Shown here: positions 1 through 7,598 of the stretch, piece by piece
How the letters are laid out: each line of letters begins with the position of its first letter
How positions within the stretch are numbered: position 1 is the first letter of the stretch
NCBI GenBank assembly: GCA_018240525.1
Contig: JAFEFN010000011.1
Span: 1 to 40,310, forward strand
Length of the DNA stretch: 40,310 bases
DNA from: Pseudomonadota bacterium
Lineage (GTDB): Bacteria > Pseudomonadota > Gammaproteobacteria > Steroidobacterales > Steroidobacteraceae
Direction of reading: 5' to 3'
Notes under the pieces: generated by a model
What the model was told of the DNA's origin: nothing
Seen by the model: the letters and a program-made list of their open reading frames with translations, nothing else
Database searches by the model: none
Made by a program: the position numbers and the translations under genes

Positions 1-125
1 CCGGAACAGGCCCATGCGAACTCCCAGAACGGCAAAACCGCTCGCCCCGTGACATGCAGCTGATCATGACCGCGCTCTTACTCCCGAAATACACCTGCGC
101 GCCCCCCTGCGCAGACCTTCCCTAG
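1..125. repeat. Left copy of a perfect 125-bp terminal inverted repeat
   Basis: Bases 1-125 are the exact reverse complement of 40186-40310, checked base by base; identity stops at 126 (A here, C in the mirrored copy). The innermost four bases of both copies are CTAG, and the repeat side starts GGAAGGTCTGCGC reading outward into the repeat. This resembles the end of an insertion sequence next to a CTAG target, but no transposase can be seen. One frame stays open through the repeat and stops at 123-125. It may be the edge of a longer repeat, or an assembly junction. Confidence 0.95.
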
Positions 126-143
126 ACCGGAACTGGAGCATCT

Positions 144-926
144 ATGAGGACCGATCGACGCAAATTCCTACTGGGCGCAGGCGCCCTTGCGACGGGCTGG
201 TCGGTAGCGCGAAGCGCCACTCCCAGTCCCCGGAACATGCATAAGCAACCCCACAGGAGCGTCAAGGCAATCGCATTCGACGCGTTTCCGCTGATCGATC
301 CGCGGCCCGTCGCCCAGCGTGCTGAAGAATTATTCCCCGGACGGGGTGCCGACCTCTCGAATCTTTGGCGCACACGTCAGTTTGAGTACACCTGGCTGCG
401 AACGATGACAGGCCGGTACGTGGACTTCTGGCGTATTACCGAGGACGCACTCATATTCGCTGCCGACTCTGCCGGCTTGACACTTAGACAGGAAGATCGA
501 GAACGCCTCATGCACAGCTATCTCGAGCTCAAAGCCTGGGATGATGTCCGAAGCGCGCTCGAGGCGTTCAGAGACGCCGGGATTCGTATGGCATTTCTCT
601 CGAATTTTACGTCTGCAATGCTGAACGCTGCCGTGAAGAATTCTGCTCTGGGCCGCTTTTTCGAAGAGCACCTGACGACCGATCGCGTCCACGCCTTCAA
701 GCCCGATCCTCGGGCGTATGCGATGGCCCCTGAGGCGTTCGGAATGGCCGCCGAGGATATCGTCTTCTGCGCCTCTGCCAGCTGGGACGCGGCCGGCGCC
801 AAGGGCTTCGGTTATCAGACGTTTTGGATGAATCGTGCGCATCAGACTGAGGAACAGCTGGAAATGAAGCCGGACGAGACGGGATACAGCATGGCGGATC
901 TCTCTCGTTTCGTGTTTCAGGTCTGA
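144..926 (+). CDS. Tat-exported haloacid dehalogenase type II-like protein
   Basis: HAD-superfamily hydrolase of 260 aa, related to L-2-haloacid dehalogenases, which remove halide from 2-haloalkanoates by nucleophilic aspartate attack. The N-terminus is a twin-arginine signal (R5-R6-K-F-L, then a short hydrophobic run, likely cleavage after A25), so the mature enzyme should be periplasmic. The nucleophile is D46 in FDAFPLIDPRPV. Type II signatures include the WRTRQFEYTWLR stretch, LSNFTSAML, the KPDPRAY lysine and SWDAAGAKGFG. The loop after the nucleophile lacks the usual Y-G-T-L, and the usual asparagine in the SSNAWD motif is replaced, so it belongs to a divergent FDAFP subgroup and its substrate is unsure. 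It starts 18 bases inside the left terminal repeat and has no visible operon partner. Confidence 0.85.
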   Translation: MRTDRRKFLLGAGALATGWSVARSATPSPRNMHKQPHRSVKAIAFDAFPLIDPRPVAQRAEELFPGRGADLSNLWRTRQFEYTWLRTMTGRYVDFWRITEDALIFAADSAGLTLRQEDRERLMHSYLELKAWDDVRSALEAFRDAGIRMAFLSNFTSAMLNAAVKNSALGRFFEEHLTTDRVHAFKPDPRAYAMAPEAFGMAAEDIVFCASASWDAAGAKGFGYQTFWMNRAHQTEEQLEMKPDETGYSMADLSRFVFQV

Positions 927-964
927 GGTGCACTCCCCACGGGACGGCTGCACACGGAGCGGGA

Positions 965-1600
965 CTACCAACGCAGTAAGCGTTTTCCAAGATATGCAGA
1001 CGCACAGGCCAAGAGCACGTTCGCAAGCGTGTACCAAGTTGCAACAAACAGCGGGCTGTCATTGCGACAGGAAAGCGAGTACAGGAGTGTGCCGATGCCG
1101 CCTGAAACAAGCCCGGCAACGACACCCGCAGCCGCAGGATGAGCTGGCGCGCCCCTTCTAAGGGAAAAAAGCAGGCAAGCGAGTGTCGGAGCCGATATCA
1201 GTGGAATGAGTGCCAAACAACGGGCAGCGTGGTGTCCGGTCAGTCGCCCAGCCCATTCTCCCTCGGGCACGGTCAGTAGTTCGATCATGATTCCGGCCGC
1301 AAGAACCAGAGGCGGCAGCAGCAATAGCGGATTCCAGCGCACGATCGGCAAAGGCCGGGCCAAATGTGGAAGCAGGACTGCGGTTGTCACGACGAGTGAG
1401 AGCGCGAAGCCGAACTTGAATAGTAGGGCGCCGCTGTCAATCGCCGCCCCAAGGTCGGCGCGCGGCTGAAGGATCGCGCCAAAGAGCACCGACGAGGCGG
1501 CGAGCCCCAGCCAGAGTGCCCGATTCAGCGCCTGAGATATCGGCACCACGGGGCCTAAGGTCTCGCTCGCGAGCTCTCGAATGAGTTCTTCAGTCTTCAT
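965..1600 (-). CDS. NrsF-family (DUF1109) anti-sigma factor
   Basis: Integral membrane protein of 211 aa, predicted to hold the adjacent ECF sigma factor inactive at the inner membrane. It starts with a short cytoplasmic segment (MKTEELIRELA) followed by about six hydrophobic segments, which is the NrsF/DUF1109 layout. The ATG at 1600 was preferred to an upstream in-frame start at 1639 because it overlaps the sigma gene stop by 11 bases, giving translational coupling, and because family members begin with a similar K-T-x-x-L-I motif. Known family members answer oxidative or metal stress; the signal here is unknown. Confidence 0.82.
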   Translation of the reverse strand: MKTEELIRELASETLGPVVPISQALNRALWLGLAASSVLFGAILQPRADLGAAIDSGALLFKFGFALSLVVTTAVLLPHLARPLPIVRWNPLLLLPPLVLAAGIMIELLTVPEGEWAGRLTGHHAARCLALIPLISAPTLACLLFSLRRGAPAHPAAAGVVAGLVSGGIGTLLYSLSCRNDSPLFVATWYTLANVLLACASAYLGKRLLRW

Positions 1601-2195
1601 CAAGCACCGGATTGAGAATTCTGGCCAGTGCACGCACACTGCGGTGCAGCATCACTCGCACTGCGCCCTCGCTAATGCTGAGGCGCTCGCCGACCTCCTG
1701 GGCAGAATGCCCCTCGAGGGAAACCGCCCGGACCACATCACGCTGGCGCTGACTGAGGGCGGCCAGGCCTCGCTCAAGGTCTAAGATCCCTGGATTCATA
1801 AGTCCCTGCTCGCTGCTGAGCACGTCTGTCACGCTTTCGATCGGAATTGCGGCATAACGACCATGTCGCCGAAATGCATCGACGATCTTGTTGCGCGCGA
1901 TTGCAGCGACCCAGGGAGCCACCGGCGTGCCAGCGACCCAGGTACTTCTCTTAAGGTGCAGTGCCAACAGCACCTCCTGTACGATGTCCTCTGCATCCAG
2001 ACCCGCGGCCCGGGCGCGGCTCCTAACCATCTTCCGTAACGCACCCGTGAGCAGGAGCAGGAGTTCGTGATAGGCACACGTATCCCCGTGGAGCGATTGC
2101 TCCATCAGATCGGTCCAATGCCGCTCTCGCTCAGCTGAATTCACGAGTACCTGCAGTTCATCGTCAGAGGCCGGGGGAGCGTTACACCCGACCAA
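1590..2195 (-). CDS. ECF RNA polymerase sigma factor (NrsF-linked type)
   Basis: Sigma-70 family ECF factor of up to 201 aa. Region 2 is seen in DAEDIVQEVLLALH and APWVAAIARNKIVDAFRR, and region 4 in LSQRQRDVVRAVSLEGHS with a helix-turn-helix ending SEGAVRVMLHRSVRAL. It should direct polymerase to its own promoter and stress genes when released by the NrsF protein, whose gene it overlaps by 11 bases. The listed start is a TTG at 2195; a GTG at 2144 is an equally plausible start, since the conserved ERHWTDLM stretch begins only around residue 23. No ExtraCytoFunction promoter was identified with certainty upstream. Confidence 0.88.
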   Translation of the reverse strand: MVGCNAPPASDDELQVLVNSAERERHWTDLMEQSLHGDTCAYHELLLLLTGALRKMVRSRARAAGLDAEDIVQEVLLALHLKRSTWVAGTPVAPWVAAIARNKIVDAFRRHGRYAAIPIESVTDVLSSEQGLMNPGILDLERGLAALSQRQRDVVRAVSLEGHSAQEVGERLSISEGAVRVMLHRSVRALARILNPVLDED

Positions 2196-2398
2196 ACGTC
2201 CGGGCGAGCACTCGCAGAGCCACCTGAGAAGACCGGATCGGCGAGTCTTTTATGACTGCAGCACCGGAGGCACTTCGGAAGCTCCCGGCAACGGGTGGAA
2301 CCTCGTTCGCGGCCCCCACCCGGCCAGCCGGCGGTATCAGTAGCGATCCGTATGTCGCTGCGCGCGAAGCAAGGGCACACTGCCTGCGGTGGCCCACA

Positions 2399-3280
2399 AT
2401 GAGCGCTCCGATACTACTCAATGCCGAGATCGCCGACCGGCTAGAGGAGGTCGCGCAAATCCTCGCCGGTCAGAACGCCAACTCCTATCGGCTCGCGGCC
2501 TACCGGTCGGCGGCCCACACACTGCGCACCTGGCCGGAACCGGTTAACGAGCTTGTGCGTCAGCACGGCCTCAGCGGGCTGATGAGATTACCGGGCATCG
2601 GCGAGCGACTGGCGAGCGCGATCTACCAGCTGGTCACGAGCGGCCGCCTACCGATGCTGGATCGTTTGCGGGGCGATGCTGATCCGGTCGGGATGCTAGC
2701 GAGCGTTCCGGGCATCGGTACCAAGACAGCACAGCGCATCCACGAGCGGCTCGGCATCGATACTCTTGAAGAGCTCGAGTGCGCGGCGCACGACGGCCGC
2801 CTCGAGCGGCTCGGAGTCGGTGCGAAGCGTCTCGCTGGCGTCCGCGACACGCTCGCTGGCCGGCTGGGGCGCGCCGGACGGCGCGCGCCTTCAGAGCTCC
2901 CCTCCTCGCCTGATATCGCCGAGTTGCTCGACATCGACCGCGAGTACCGCGCGGCAGCAGCTCGTGGCTTGCTGCCGCGCATCGCACCCCGTCGGTTCAA
3001 TCCCCGCCACGAGGCGTGGCTGCCCGTACTACACACCGGACGCGCAGGGCGGGAATACACCGCGCTGTTCTCCAACACCGCTCGGGCGCACGAACTCGCC
3101 CGTACCGGTGACTGGGTGGTCCTCTACTACGATGGCTCCGTTGGCAGCGACCGCCAATGCACGGTCATTACGGCACAACGCGGACCGTTGCGTGGGCAGC
3201 GCATCGTCAGGGGCCGGGAGGATGAGTGTCTCGAATATTACGCGCACGCCCGTGCTCCGCAGACCGCTTCCGCTCACTGA
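2399..3280 (+). CDS. Helix-hairpin-helix protein resembling the N-terminus of DNA polymerase X
   Basis: The first 150 or so of 293 residues match the 8-kDa and HhH part of PolX-type DNA polymerases: N-x-x-S-Y-R-x-x-A-Y-R-x-A-A around 27-39, a first hairpin LPGIGERLA near 64-72 and a second VPGIGTKTA near 103-111. The nucleotidyltransferase and PHP domains of a full PolX are absent. Instead there is a basic linker and a C-terminal domain of about 110 aa, rich in aromatic residues (GREYTALFSNTARAHEL and DWVVLYYD), that I cannot assign. The ATG at 2399 is chosen because the PolX-like fold begins there; a longer frame from 2252 adds 49 unconvincing residues. The likely role is DNA binding or repair, but no catalytic centre is visible. 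Confidence 0.72.
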   Translation: MSAPILLNAEIADRLEEVAQILAGQNANSYRLAAYRSAAHTLRTWPEPVNELVRQHGLSGLMRLPGIGERLASAIYQLVTSGRLPMLDRLRGDADPVGMLASVPGIGTKTAQRIHERLGIDTLEELECAAHDGRLERLGVGAKRLAGVRDTLAGRLGRAGRRAPSELPSSPDIAELLDIDREYRAAAARGLLPRIAPRRFNPRHEAWLPVLHTGRAGREYTALFSNTARAHELARTGDWVVLYYDGSVGSDRQCTVITAQRGPLRGQRIVRGREDECLEYYAHARAPQTASAH

Positions 3281-3442
3281 TGCGTACCGCTTCCTAGACG
3301 CCGAGCGCTTGCCGGATGTCATCATTATGAAGATTCTCAGACCCTAAAGACGGCTGCCATTACTACGTACAAGTGCGGGTACGTGACTTAAGCCGGCGCT
3401 TCTATCATTAATTTAGAGGCGCTCGTGACATAGGGAGTGCTT

Positions 3443-4516
3443 ATGGCGGCAGCCGAGTCTGATATCCGGCACCCGGTTGAGGTGGTCGAACCACCTGTGG
3501 CCGCCAAACTTAGCTTTCTGTCCAATCCGGCCTCCTATGCCGCACGTCCATTTGAGGTGATCAGACGCGAAACACATTTTGCCTGGGTGTTCCTCGCTGG
3601 CAATTACGCCTACAAGATGAAGAAGCCGTCGCAGTTGCGTGGCGCGGACTGGCGCAGCATTCAAGCGCGCGAGCTGGCTTGTCGCGAGGAACTGCGGCTC
3701 AACCGTCGGATGTCCGCTCCGACGTATTTGAGCGTCGAGCCGCTGGTGCAAACGCCGTCGGGCTTGAGGATTGCCGGCCGCGGGCGACCGGTTGATTGGC
3801 TGCTGGTGATGCGACGCCTGGACGAACGCCGCATGCTCGACGCGGTGCTGAAAGCGCGGAGGCCTGGGCTGTCCGAGCTCGATGCAGTGCTGACGTTTCT
3901 TTTCAGGTTCTACAGCTCGCGTGCTCCTGTGCCCTGCTCGCCGGACTCGTATCTGGAGCGCCTCGCAGCGCGCATCGACGAGGCCCTGACCGCGTTGGGA
4001 CGAGGCGAACTCGGTCTGCCATCCGAGCGCACCGCGCCGCTGCGTGAAGCGCTGCCAGCGGCGTTCGCCGCGTTACGTTCGGAGCTTGCGGAGAGGGCAC
4101 TGTCACGGCACATCGCCGATGTGCACGGCGATCTGCGGGCGGAGCACGTCTGGCTCGGCCCCCCGGTGCAGGTCATCGATGCAATGGAGGTACATGACGA
4201 CTTACGCGTGCTCGACACGGCGGAGGAAATTGCGATGCTGGCCCTCGATTGCGAGCGTTTGGCGCGCCCCTGGGTAGCCTCGTATCTGCGCGATCACTAC
4301 CGGCTCGTAGCCGCAGATCCCTGCAGCAATCGACTGTTCGAGTTCTACATGGCGCTGCGGGCCGCAACCCAGGCCAAGCTCGCGCTGTGGCATCTCGACG
4401 ATCCGGAGCAATATCCCGACCCATCGCCGTGGCGGGCGCACGCTTTGGCCGCCGCGGACCTGGCAACTGCACACTGCCGGGCCGCCATGCCCGTCGCGTT
4501 GGCATCATCGGGCTAG
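3443..4516 (+). CDS. APH-fold small-molecule kinase (COG2187-like)
   Basis: Protein of 357 aa with the aminoglycoside-phosphotransferase/protein-kinase-like fold. The N-lobe has YAYKMKKP (K58-K61, probable nucleotide-binding lysine); the catalytic loop is VHGDLRAEHVWLG (HGDL at 228-231), followed by a metal-binding D in QVIDAMEV. An AGGGAG Shine-Dalgarno lies 5 bases before the ATG at 3443, which decides against the GTG at 3437. The next gene, a PRPP synthetase paralogue, starts 10 bases after the stop, so the two are probably co-transcribed. It is homologous to the N-terminal half of the kinase fusion at 19731-21305. The substrate is unknown; antibiotic resistance is unlikely from this context, and a sugar or sugar phosphate is one guess. 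Confidence 0.8.
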   Translation: MAAAESDIRHPVEVVEPPVAAKLSFLSNPASYAARPFEVIRRETHFAWVFLAGNYAYKMKKPSQLRGADWRSIQARELACREELRLNRRMSAPTYLSVEPLVQTPSGLRIAGRGRPVDWLLVMRRLDERRMLDAVLKARRPGLSELDAVLTFLFRFYSSRAPVPCSPDSYLERLAARIDEALTALGRGELGLPSERTAPLREALPAAFAALRSELAERALSRHIADVHGDLRAEHVWLGPPVQVIDAMEVHDDLRVLDTAEEIAMLALDCERLARPWVASYLRDHYRLVAADPCSNRLFEFYMALRAATQAKLALWHLDDPEQYPDPSPWRAHALAAADLATAHCRAAMPVALASSG

Positions 4517-4526
4517 CTTCAGGCAT

Positions 4527-5543
4527 ATGCGTCAGGCTCTCGAGCCTCGATTGTTCACTCTTAGTGAATCGCGAGAGCTCGCGAAGAGTATCGCGGCCAG
4601 CGCGGAGCTTCCGCTGGCAGCTCTCGAGGAGCGCCAGTTCGAGAGCGGCGACTTCAAACTACGGCCTCTAGAATCGGTACGTGACCGCCGTACCTTCATC
4701 GTGGAGTCTCTGGCCGGTGACACGCAAGTGCGAACGACCGAGCGGCTGGTGCGCCTGCTGTTCCTGCTCGCCGGGCTAAAAGACGCCGGGGCCACTGAGC
4801 GCATCGCGCTCGTGCCATATCTTGCCTTTTCGCGAAAAGAGCGACGCACCCAACTGCGGGACGGTGTTAACACCCGCTATGTGGCAGAGCTCCTGGAAGC
4901 AGTCGGACTCGACCGGCTCATGACGCTTGACGTCCACAATCCCGCCGCGCTCGACAATTCCTACCGCGTTCCTGTTGATCATCTGAGTGCAATGCCCATG
5001 ATGGCCGACCACTTCGCCCGCCAACTGACGACTGCCCCGCTCACGGTTGTTTCACCGGACGTAGGCGGGATAAAGCGGGCACAGCTTTTCCGCGAGCTCT
5101 TGCAGCGTCGGTTCGATCGGGAGATCGAGCTGGCTTTCATTGAGAAGCGTCGCGCGCTTGATGTCGTCTCGAGTGGGGCTTTGGTGGGCGCGGTCGCGGG
5201 CCGACAGGTGATCGTCATCGATGACCTGTGCGACTCGGGCGGTACACTCATCCGCGCGGCCAGCAACTGCCTGCGCGCGGGAGCGGAGGCAGTACATGCT
5301 ACGGTCACGCACGCGCCGCTGGCCTCCGGTCTAAAGGCGGTACTGGCAGCGGGCACTCTTGCGAGCGTCGTTACCACTGACAGCGTCGGCCCGGGACCCG
5401 CGGCCGCCAGCGCCTCGGTTACCGGTACCCCGCTTGTGGTGCTGCCGATCGGTCCGCTCTTAGGACAGGCCGTGCGGCGGGTGCTCGACGGCAAGCCGCT
5501 CGGGCCCTTGCTCGAACGGTGGCCGGTCTCGACGGCGGACTGA
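4527..5543 (+). CDS. Ribose-phosphate pyrophosphokinase paralogue (PRPP synthetase-like)
   Basis: Enzyme of 338 aa predicted to make PRPP from ribose 5-phosphate and ATP in the cytoplasm. Visible family signatures: LFTLSESRELAKSIA at the N-terminus, PYLAFSRKERR (ATP site) near 97-107, DVHN with H137 (ribose-phosphate/metal site), SPDVGGIKRAQLFRE with the catalytic K183-R184 loop, and the PRPP loop VIVIDDLCDSGGTL near 228-241. It keeps the catalytic residues but differs from housekeeping Prs in several motifs (DDLCDSGGT for the usual DDMIDTAGT), so it is more likely a second, specialised copy. It lies 10 bases after the APH-like kinase gene and upstream of a phosphoribosyltransferase, suggesting that its PRPP feeds the latter. 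Confidence 0.88.
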   Translation: MRQALEPRLFTLSESRELAKSIAASAELPLAALEERQFESGDFKLRPLESVRDRRTFIVESLAGDTQVRTTERLVRLLFLLAGLKDAGATERIALVPYLAFSRKERRTQLRDGVNTRYVAELLEAVGLDRLMTLDVHNPAALDNSYRVPVDHLSAMPMMADHFARQLTTAPLTVVSPDVGGIKRAQLFRELLQRRFDREIELAFIEKRRALDVVSSGALVGAVAGRQVIVIDDLCDSGGTLIRAASNCLRAGAEAVHATVTHAPLASGLKAVLAAGTLASVVTTDSVGPGPAAASASVTGTPLVVLPIGPLLGQAVRRVLDGKPLGPLLERWPVSTAD

Positions 5544-5811
5544 AGCACCCACCGTGCAGCAACCCACCGGTTCGCTGCCGATCCCGGACACCACCTTTAT
5601 GGCGTGCTCCCCCATCGCCCTATGCCACCGGGAAGGTCCGAGTTCTAGGCAGTTTTGCGGATTTACGCAGCTGCCGACGCGGGATCACTCTTATTGCCAT
5701 GATACTCAGGTCCGACAGCGCAAACACGATACCCCATTGGGCAATGGACAGATCAGTGACCGCGTACAGGCCGAACCGGCAGCGCGGCCAAGACGAGAGT
5801 TCGGTGCTCTA
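5544..5811. other. Intergenic stretch before the phosphoribosyltransferase
   Basis: An open frame runs upstream of the phosphoribosyltransferase from 5554, but its roughly 86 extra residues (proline-, histidine- and cysteine-rich, low complexity) do not resemble the family, so I treat the stretch as non-coding. It could hold a promoter for the downstream gene; no convincing -35/-10 pair was seen. Confidence 0.5.
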
Positions 5812-6564
5812 GTGTCCATTACGGATCCGATCGCATTCGGTGGCATCTTCGCGGATCGCGCCGCAGCGGGTGTCGCGTTGGCGCGCAAGTTGCGGCCCAT
5901 GATGGCGGGAAGGCCAGCCATAATATTGGCCCTGCCTCGGGGTGGGGTTCCGGTTGCGTACGAGGTGGCTTGCGCCCTGGATGCCCCGCTGGATGTCATG
6001 CTCGTGCGAAAGGTGGGGCTCCCGGGGCATGATGAACTCGCCATGGGCGCCTTGGCATCTGGCGGAATCGTCGTCCACGATGAGCATCTCGCTAAGGAGA
6101 TCCCCCGTTTCACGGAGATCTTCGACCAGGTCGCTGCGCGTGAGCTACGTGAACTCAACCGACGTGAGCGTACCTACCATTCGCGCTGTGCGGCGCTCGA
6201 CCTGAAAGGCAAGACCGCGGTTCTCGTCGATGACGGCCTCGCTACGGGATCGACGATGTTGGCCGCGATAAGGGCCACGCGAAAAAACGGTGCGGCGACC
6301 ATTATCGTCGCCGCTCCAGTCGCCTCGCCCGAAGCTGCTGCGCTGGTGGCGAACGAAGCGGATGCCACCGTGATCCTCGAAACCCCCGCGGCCTTGATGG
6401 CGATTGGCGCCTGGTACTATGATTTCACGCAGCTGAAAGATGCCGACGTCATTCGCCTGCTGACACTGAGCCGCTCCAAAGGTAAACAGGTGCCGATTGC
6501 TGCTCGCACCGAGCAGGATGATCCGGCCATCTCTGGATATCGACGTACCGATACCGACACCTAG
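5812..6564 (+). CDS. Phosphoribosyltransferase (COG1926-like, predicted)
   Basis: PRTase-fold protein of 250 aa. It has the family LALPRGGVPVAYEVA strand-turn near 38-53, LVRKVGLPGHDELAMGA near 64-80, and the PRPP-binding loop VLVDDGLATGST at 137-148. It should transfer the phosphoribosyl group of PRPP to an unidentified acceptor, probably a base or small molecule; paralogues of this type occur in stress islands with Usp and CBS genes. The GTG at 5812 is chosen because homology starts at once (ITDPIAFGGIFADRA). Its TAG stop (6562-6564) lies inside the 6-bp target duplicated by the IS481-family element, which kept the stop intact, so the gene should still be functional. Confidence 0.85.
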   Translation: MSITDPIAFGGIFADRAAAGVALARKLRPMMAGRPAIILALPRGGVPVAYEVACALDAPLDVMLVRKVGLPGHDELAMGALASGGIVVHDEHLAKEIPRFTEIFDQVAARELRELNRRERTYHSRCAALDLKGKTAVLVDDGLATGSTMLAAIRATRKNGAATIIVAAPVASPEAAALVANEADATVILETPAALMAIGAWYYDFTQLKDADVIRLLTLSRSKGKQVPIAARTEQDDPAISGYRRTDTDT

Positions 6565-6565
6565 C
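6560..6565. repeat. Left target-site duplication of the IS481-family element (CCTAGC)
   Basis: CCTAGC lies directly left of the element and is repeated at 7593-7598. It fits the NCTAGN target preference known for IS481. It includes the stop codon of the phosphoribosyltransferase. Confidence 0.92.
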
Positions 6566-6594
6566 TGTAACGTTTCAATAGGTTGTTCCCTCCC
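6566..6594 (+). repeat. Left inverted repeat (IRL) of the IS481-family element
   Basis: Begins TGTAACGTTTCAATAGGTTG. It matches the reverse complement of 7564-7592 at 20 of 29 positions, with the AGGTTGT block fully conserved. Confidence 0.9.
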
Positions 6595-6655
6595 GCCGGG
6601 GAGGGGAAGCTGATGTTGCTAGACCTCAGTTTCCTCACCAGGGGAGAGAACAACC

Positions 6656-7597
6656 GTGCATAAGAATGCTCGTCTGACCGTAAAGGGTCGAGAGCTGATG
6701 CTGGGCCGCCTCGAGGCGGGCCAGCATCAGCTGGATGTCGCCCAGGCCATGGGGATATCGCTGACCACGCTGAAGAAGTGGCTGCGCCGTTACCGTGGTG
6801 AAGGGGTGGCGGGGCTGCAGGATCGCTCCAGCCGACCCCGACGCAGCCCTCGCCGGCTGGACTCCACAGTGGCCACCCGGATCATCCTGCTGCGCCATCG
6901 CCGCAGAAGCGGCCGCTTCATCTGCCGACAGCTCGGGGTATCGGCGGCCAGCGTCTCCCGGATCCTGCGGCGAGCCCACTTATCACGCTGGCGGGAGCTT
7001 GAGCCACACCCCCCTGTGCAGCGCTACGAGCGCGAGCAACCCGGAGAGTTGCTGCACCTGGACACGAAAAAGCTCGGCCGAATCACGCGCATAGGGCATC
7101 GCATCACCGGCGATCGCAGCGGTTCCTTCGGCAAGGCGGGCTGGGAGTTCGTTCACGTGGCGATCGATGACCACTCGCGCGTGGCCCTGGCCAGTGTCGC
7201 TGCCGATGAGAAGGGCAACACCGCCACTGCCTTCCTCAAGGCCGCTGTTGCGCACTTCCAAGAACGCGGCGTACGCATCCAGCGTGTCATGACCGACAAC
7301 GGCTCAGCCTACCTCTCCGATACCTTCAAACACGCCTGCCAGCAGCTGCGCATCCGCCACGTACGCACCAAGCCCTACACCCCGCGTACCAACGGCAAGG
7401 CCGAGCGCTTTATCCAAACCTGCCTGCGTGAGTGGGCCTACGCTGAGCCTTACCGCAGCTCAGCAGCTCGCACCATCGCCTTAGAGCACTGGCTGCACCA
7501 CTACAACTGGCACAGACCACACTCGGCGCTACAATCCAATCCACCCATCAGCAGGCTCAACCTGGACGGGCACAACCTGTTGAGGCTCCACACCTAG
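6656..7597 (+). CDS. IS481-family transposase
   Basis: DDE transposase of 313 aa that cuts and joins the element's ends. An N-terminal helix-turn-helix region (residues 10-60, including DVAQAMGISLTTLKKWLRRY) is followed by an rve-type catalytic core with HLDTKKL (D136), MTDNGSAY (D214) and TNGKAERF (E250), and the C-terminal HWLHHYNWHRPHSAL signature. The start is a GTG at 6656 preceded by AGGGGAG. The last sense codon straddles the element's right edge, and the TAG stop (7595-7597) is supplied by the duplicated target CCTAGC rather than by the element. All catalytic residues are present, so it is probably active. Confidence 0.95.
   Translation: MHKNARLTVKGRELMLGRLEAGQHQLDVAQAMGISLTTLKKWLRRYRGEGVAGLQDRSSRPRRSPRRLDSTVATRIILLRHRRRSGRFICRQLGVSAASVSRILRRAHLSRWRELEPHPPVQRYEREQPGELLHLDTKKLGRITRIGHRITGDRSGSFGKAGWEFVHVAIDDHSRVALASVAADEKGNTATAFLKAAVAHFQERGVRIQRVMTDNGSAYLSDTFKHACQQLRIRHVRTKPYTPRTNGKAERFIQTCLREWAYAEPYRSSAARTIALEHWLHHYNWHRPHSALQSNPPISRLNLDGHNLLRLHT
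7564..7592 (-). repeat. Right inverted repeat (IRR) of the IS481-family element
   Basis: On the minus strand it begins TGTGGAGCCTCAACAGGTTG. It overlaps the last codons of the transposase and ends at 7592, directly before the second CCTAGC. Confidence 0.9.
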
Positions 7598-7598
7598 C
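7593..7598. repeat. Right target-site duplication (CCTAGC)
   Basis: Second copy of the 6-bp target. Its TAG is the stop codon of the transposase. Confidence 0.92.

Larger units (their letters stand above)
6566..7592 (+). mobile_element. Complete IS481-family insertion sequence, about 1.03 kb
   Basis: The element has terminal inverted repeats (6566-6594 and 7564-7592, 20 of 29 bases matching, both beginning TGT with a shared TCAA-x-AGGTTGT core like IS481 itself), one intact transposase gene and a 6-bp CCTAGC duplication on both sides. The right repeat lies within the 3' end of the transposase gene, as is typical of this family. Near the left end a C-rich/G-rich hairpin (CCCTCCC pairing with GGGAGGG around 6588-6606) precedes the transposase and may limit readthrough transcription from outside. 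The intact duplication and open frame indicate a fairly recent insertion. Confidence 0.93.

Noticed and set aside
330..1037. Long minus-strand frame over the dehalogenase-like gene
   Set aside because: Lies antisense to a clear Tat-HAD gene; residue content is low in complexity and matches no family.
2623..3347. Alternative frames (minus 2623-3078, plus 2766-3347) over the HhH gene
   Set aside because: Shadows of the PolX-like gene; serine- and arginine-rich composition typical of wrong frames in GC-rich DNA.
3443..4516. Aminoglycoside resistance gene
   Set aside because: Fold matches APH, but the gene sits with PRPP enzymes in a stress island and resembles COG2187 proteins rather than known resistance enzymes.
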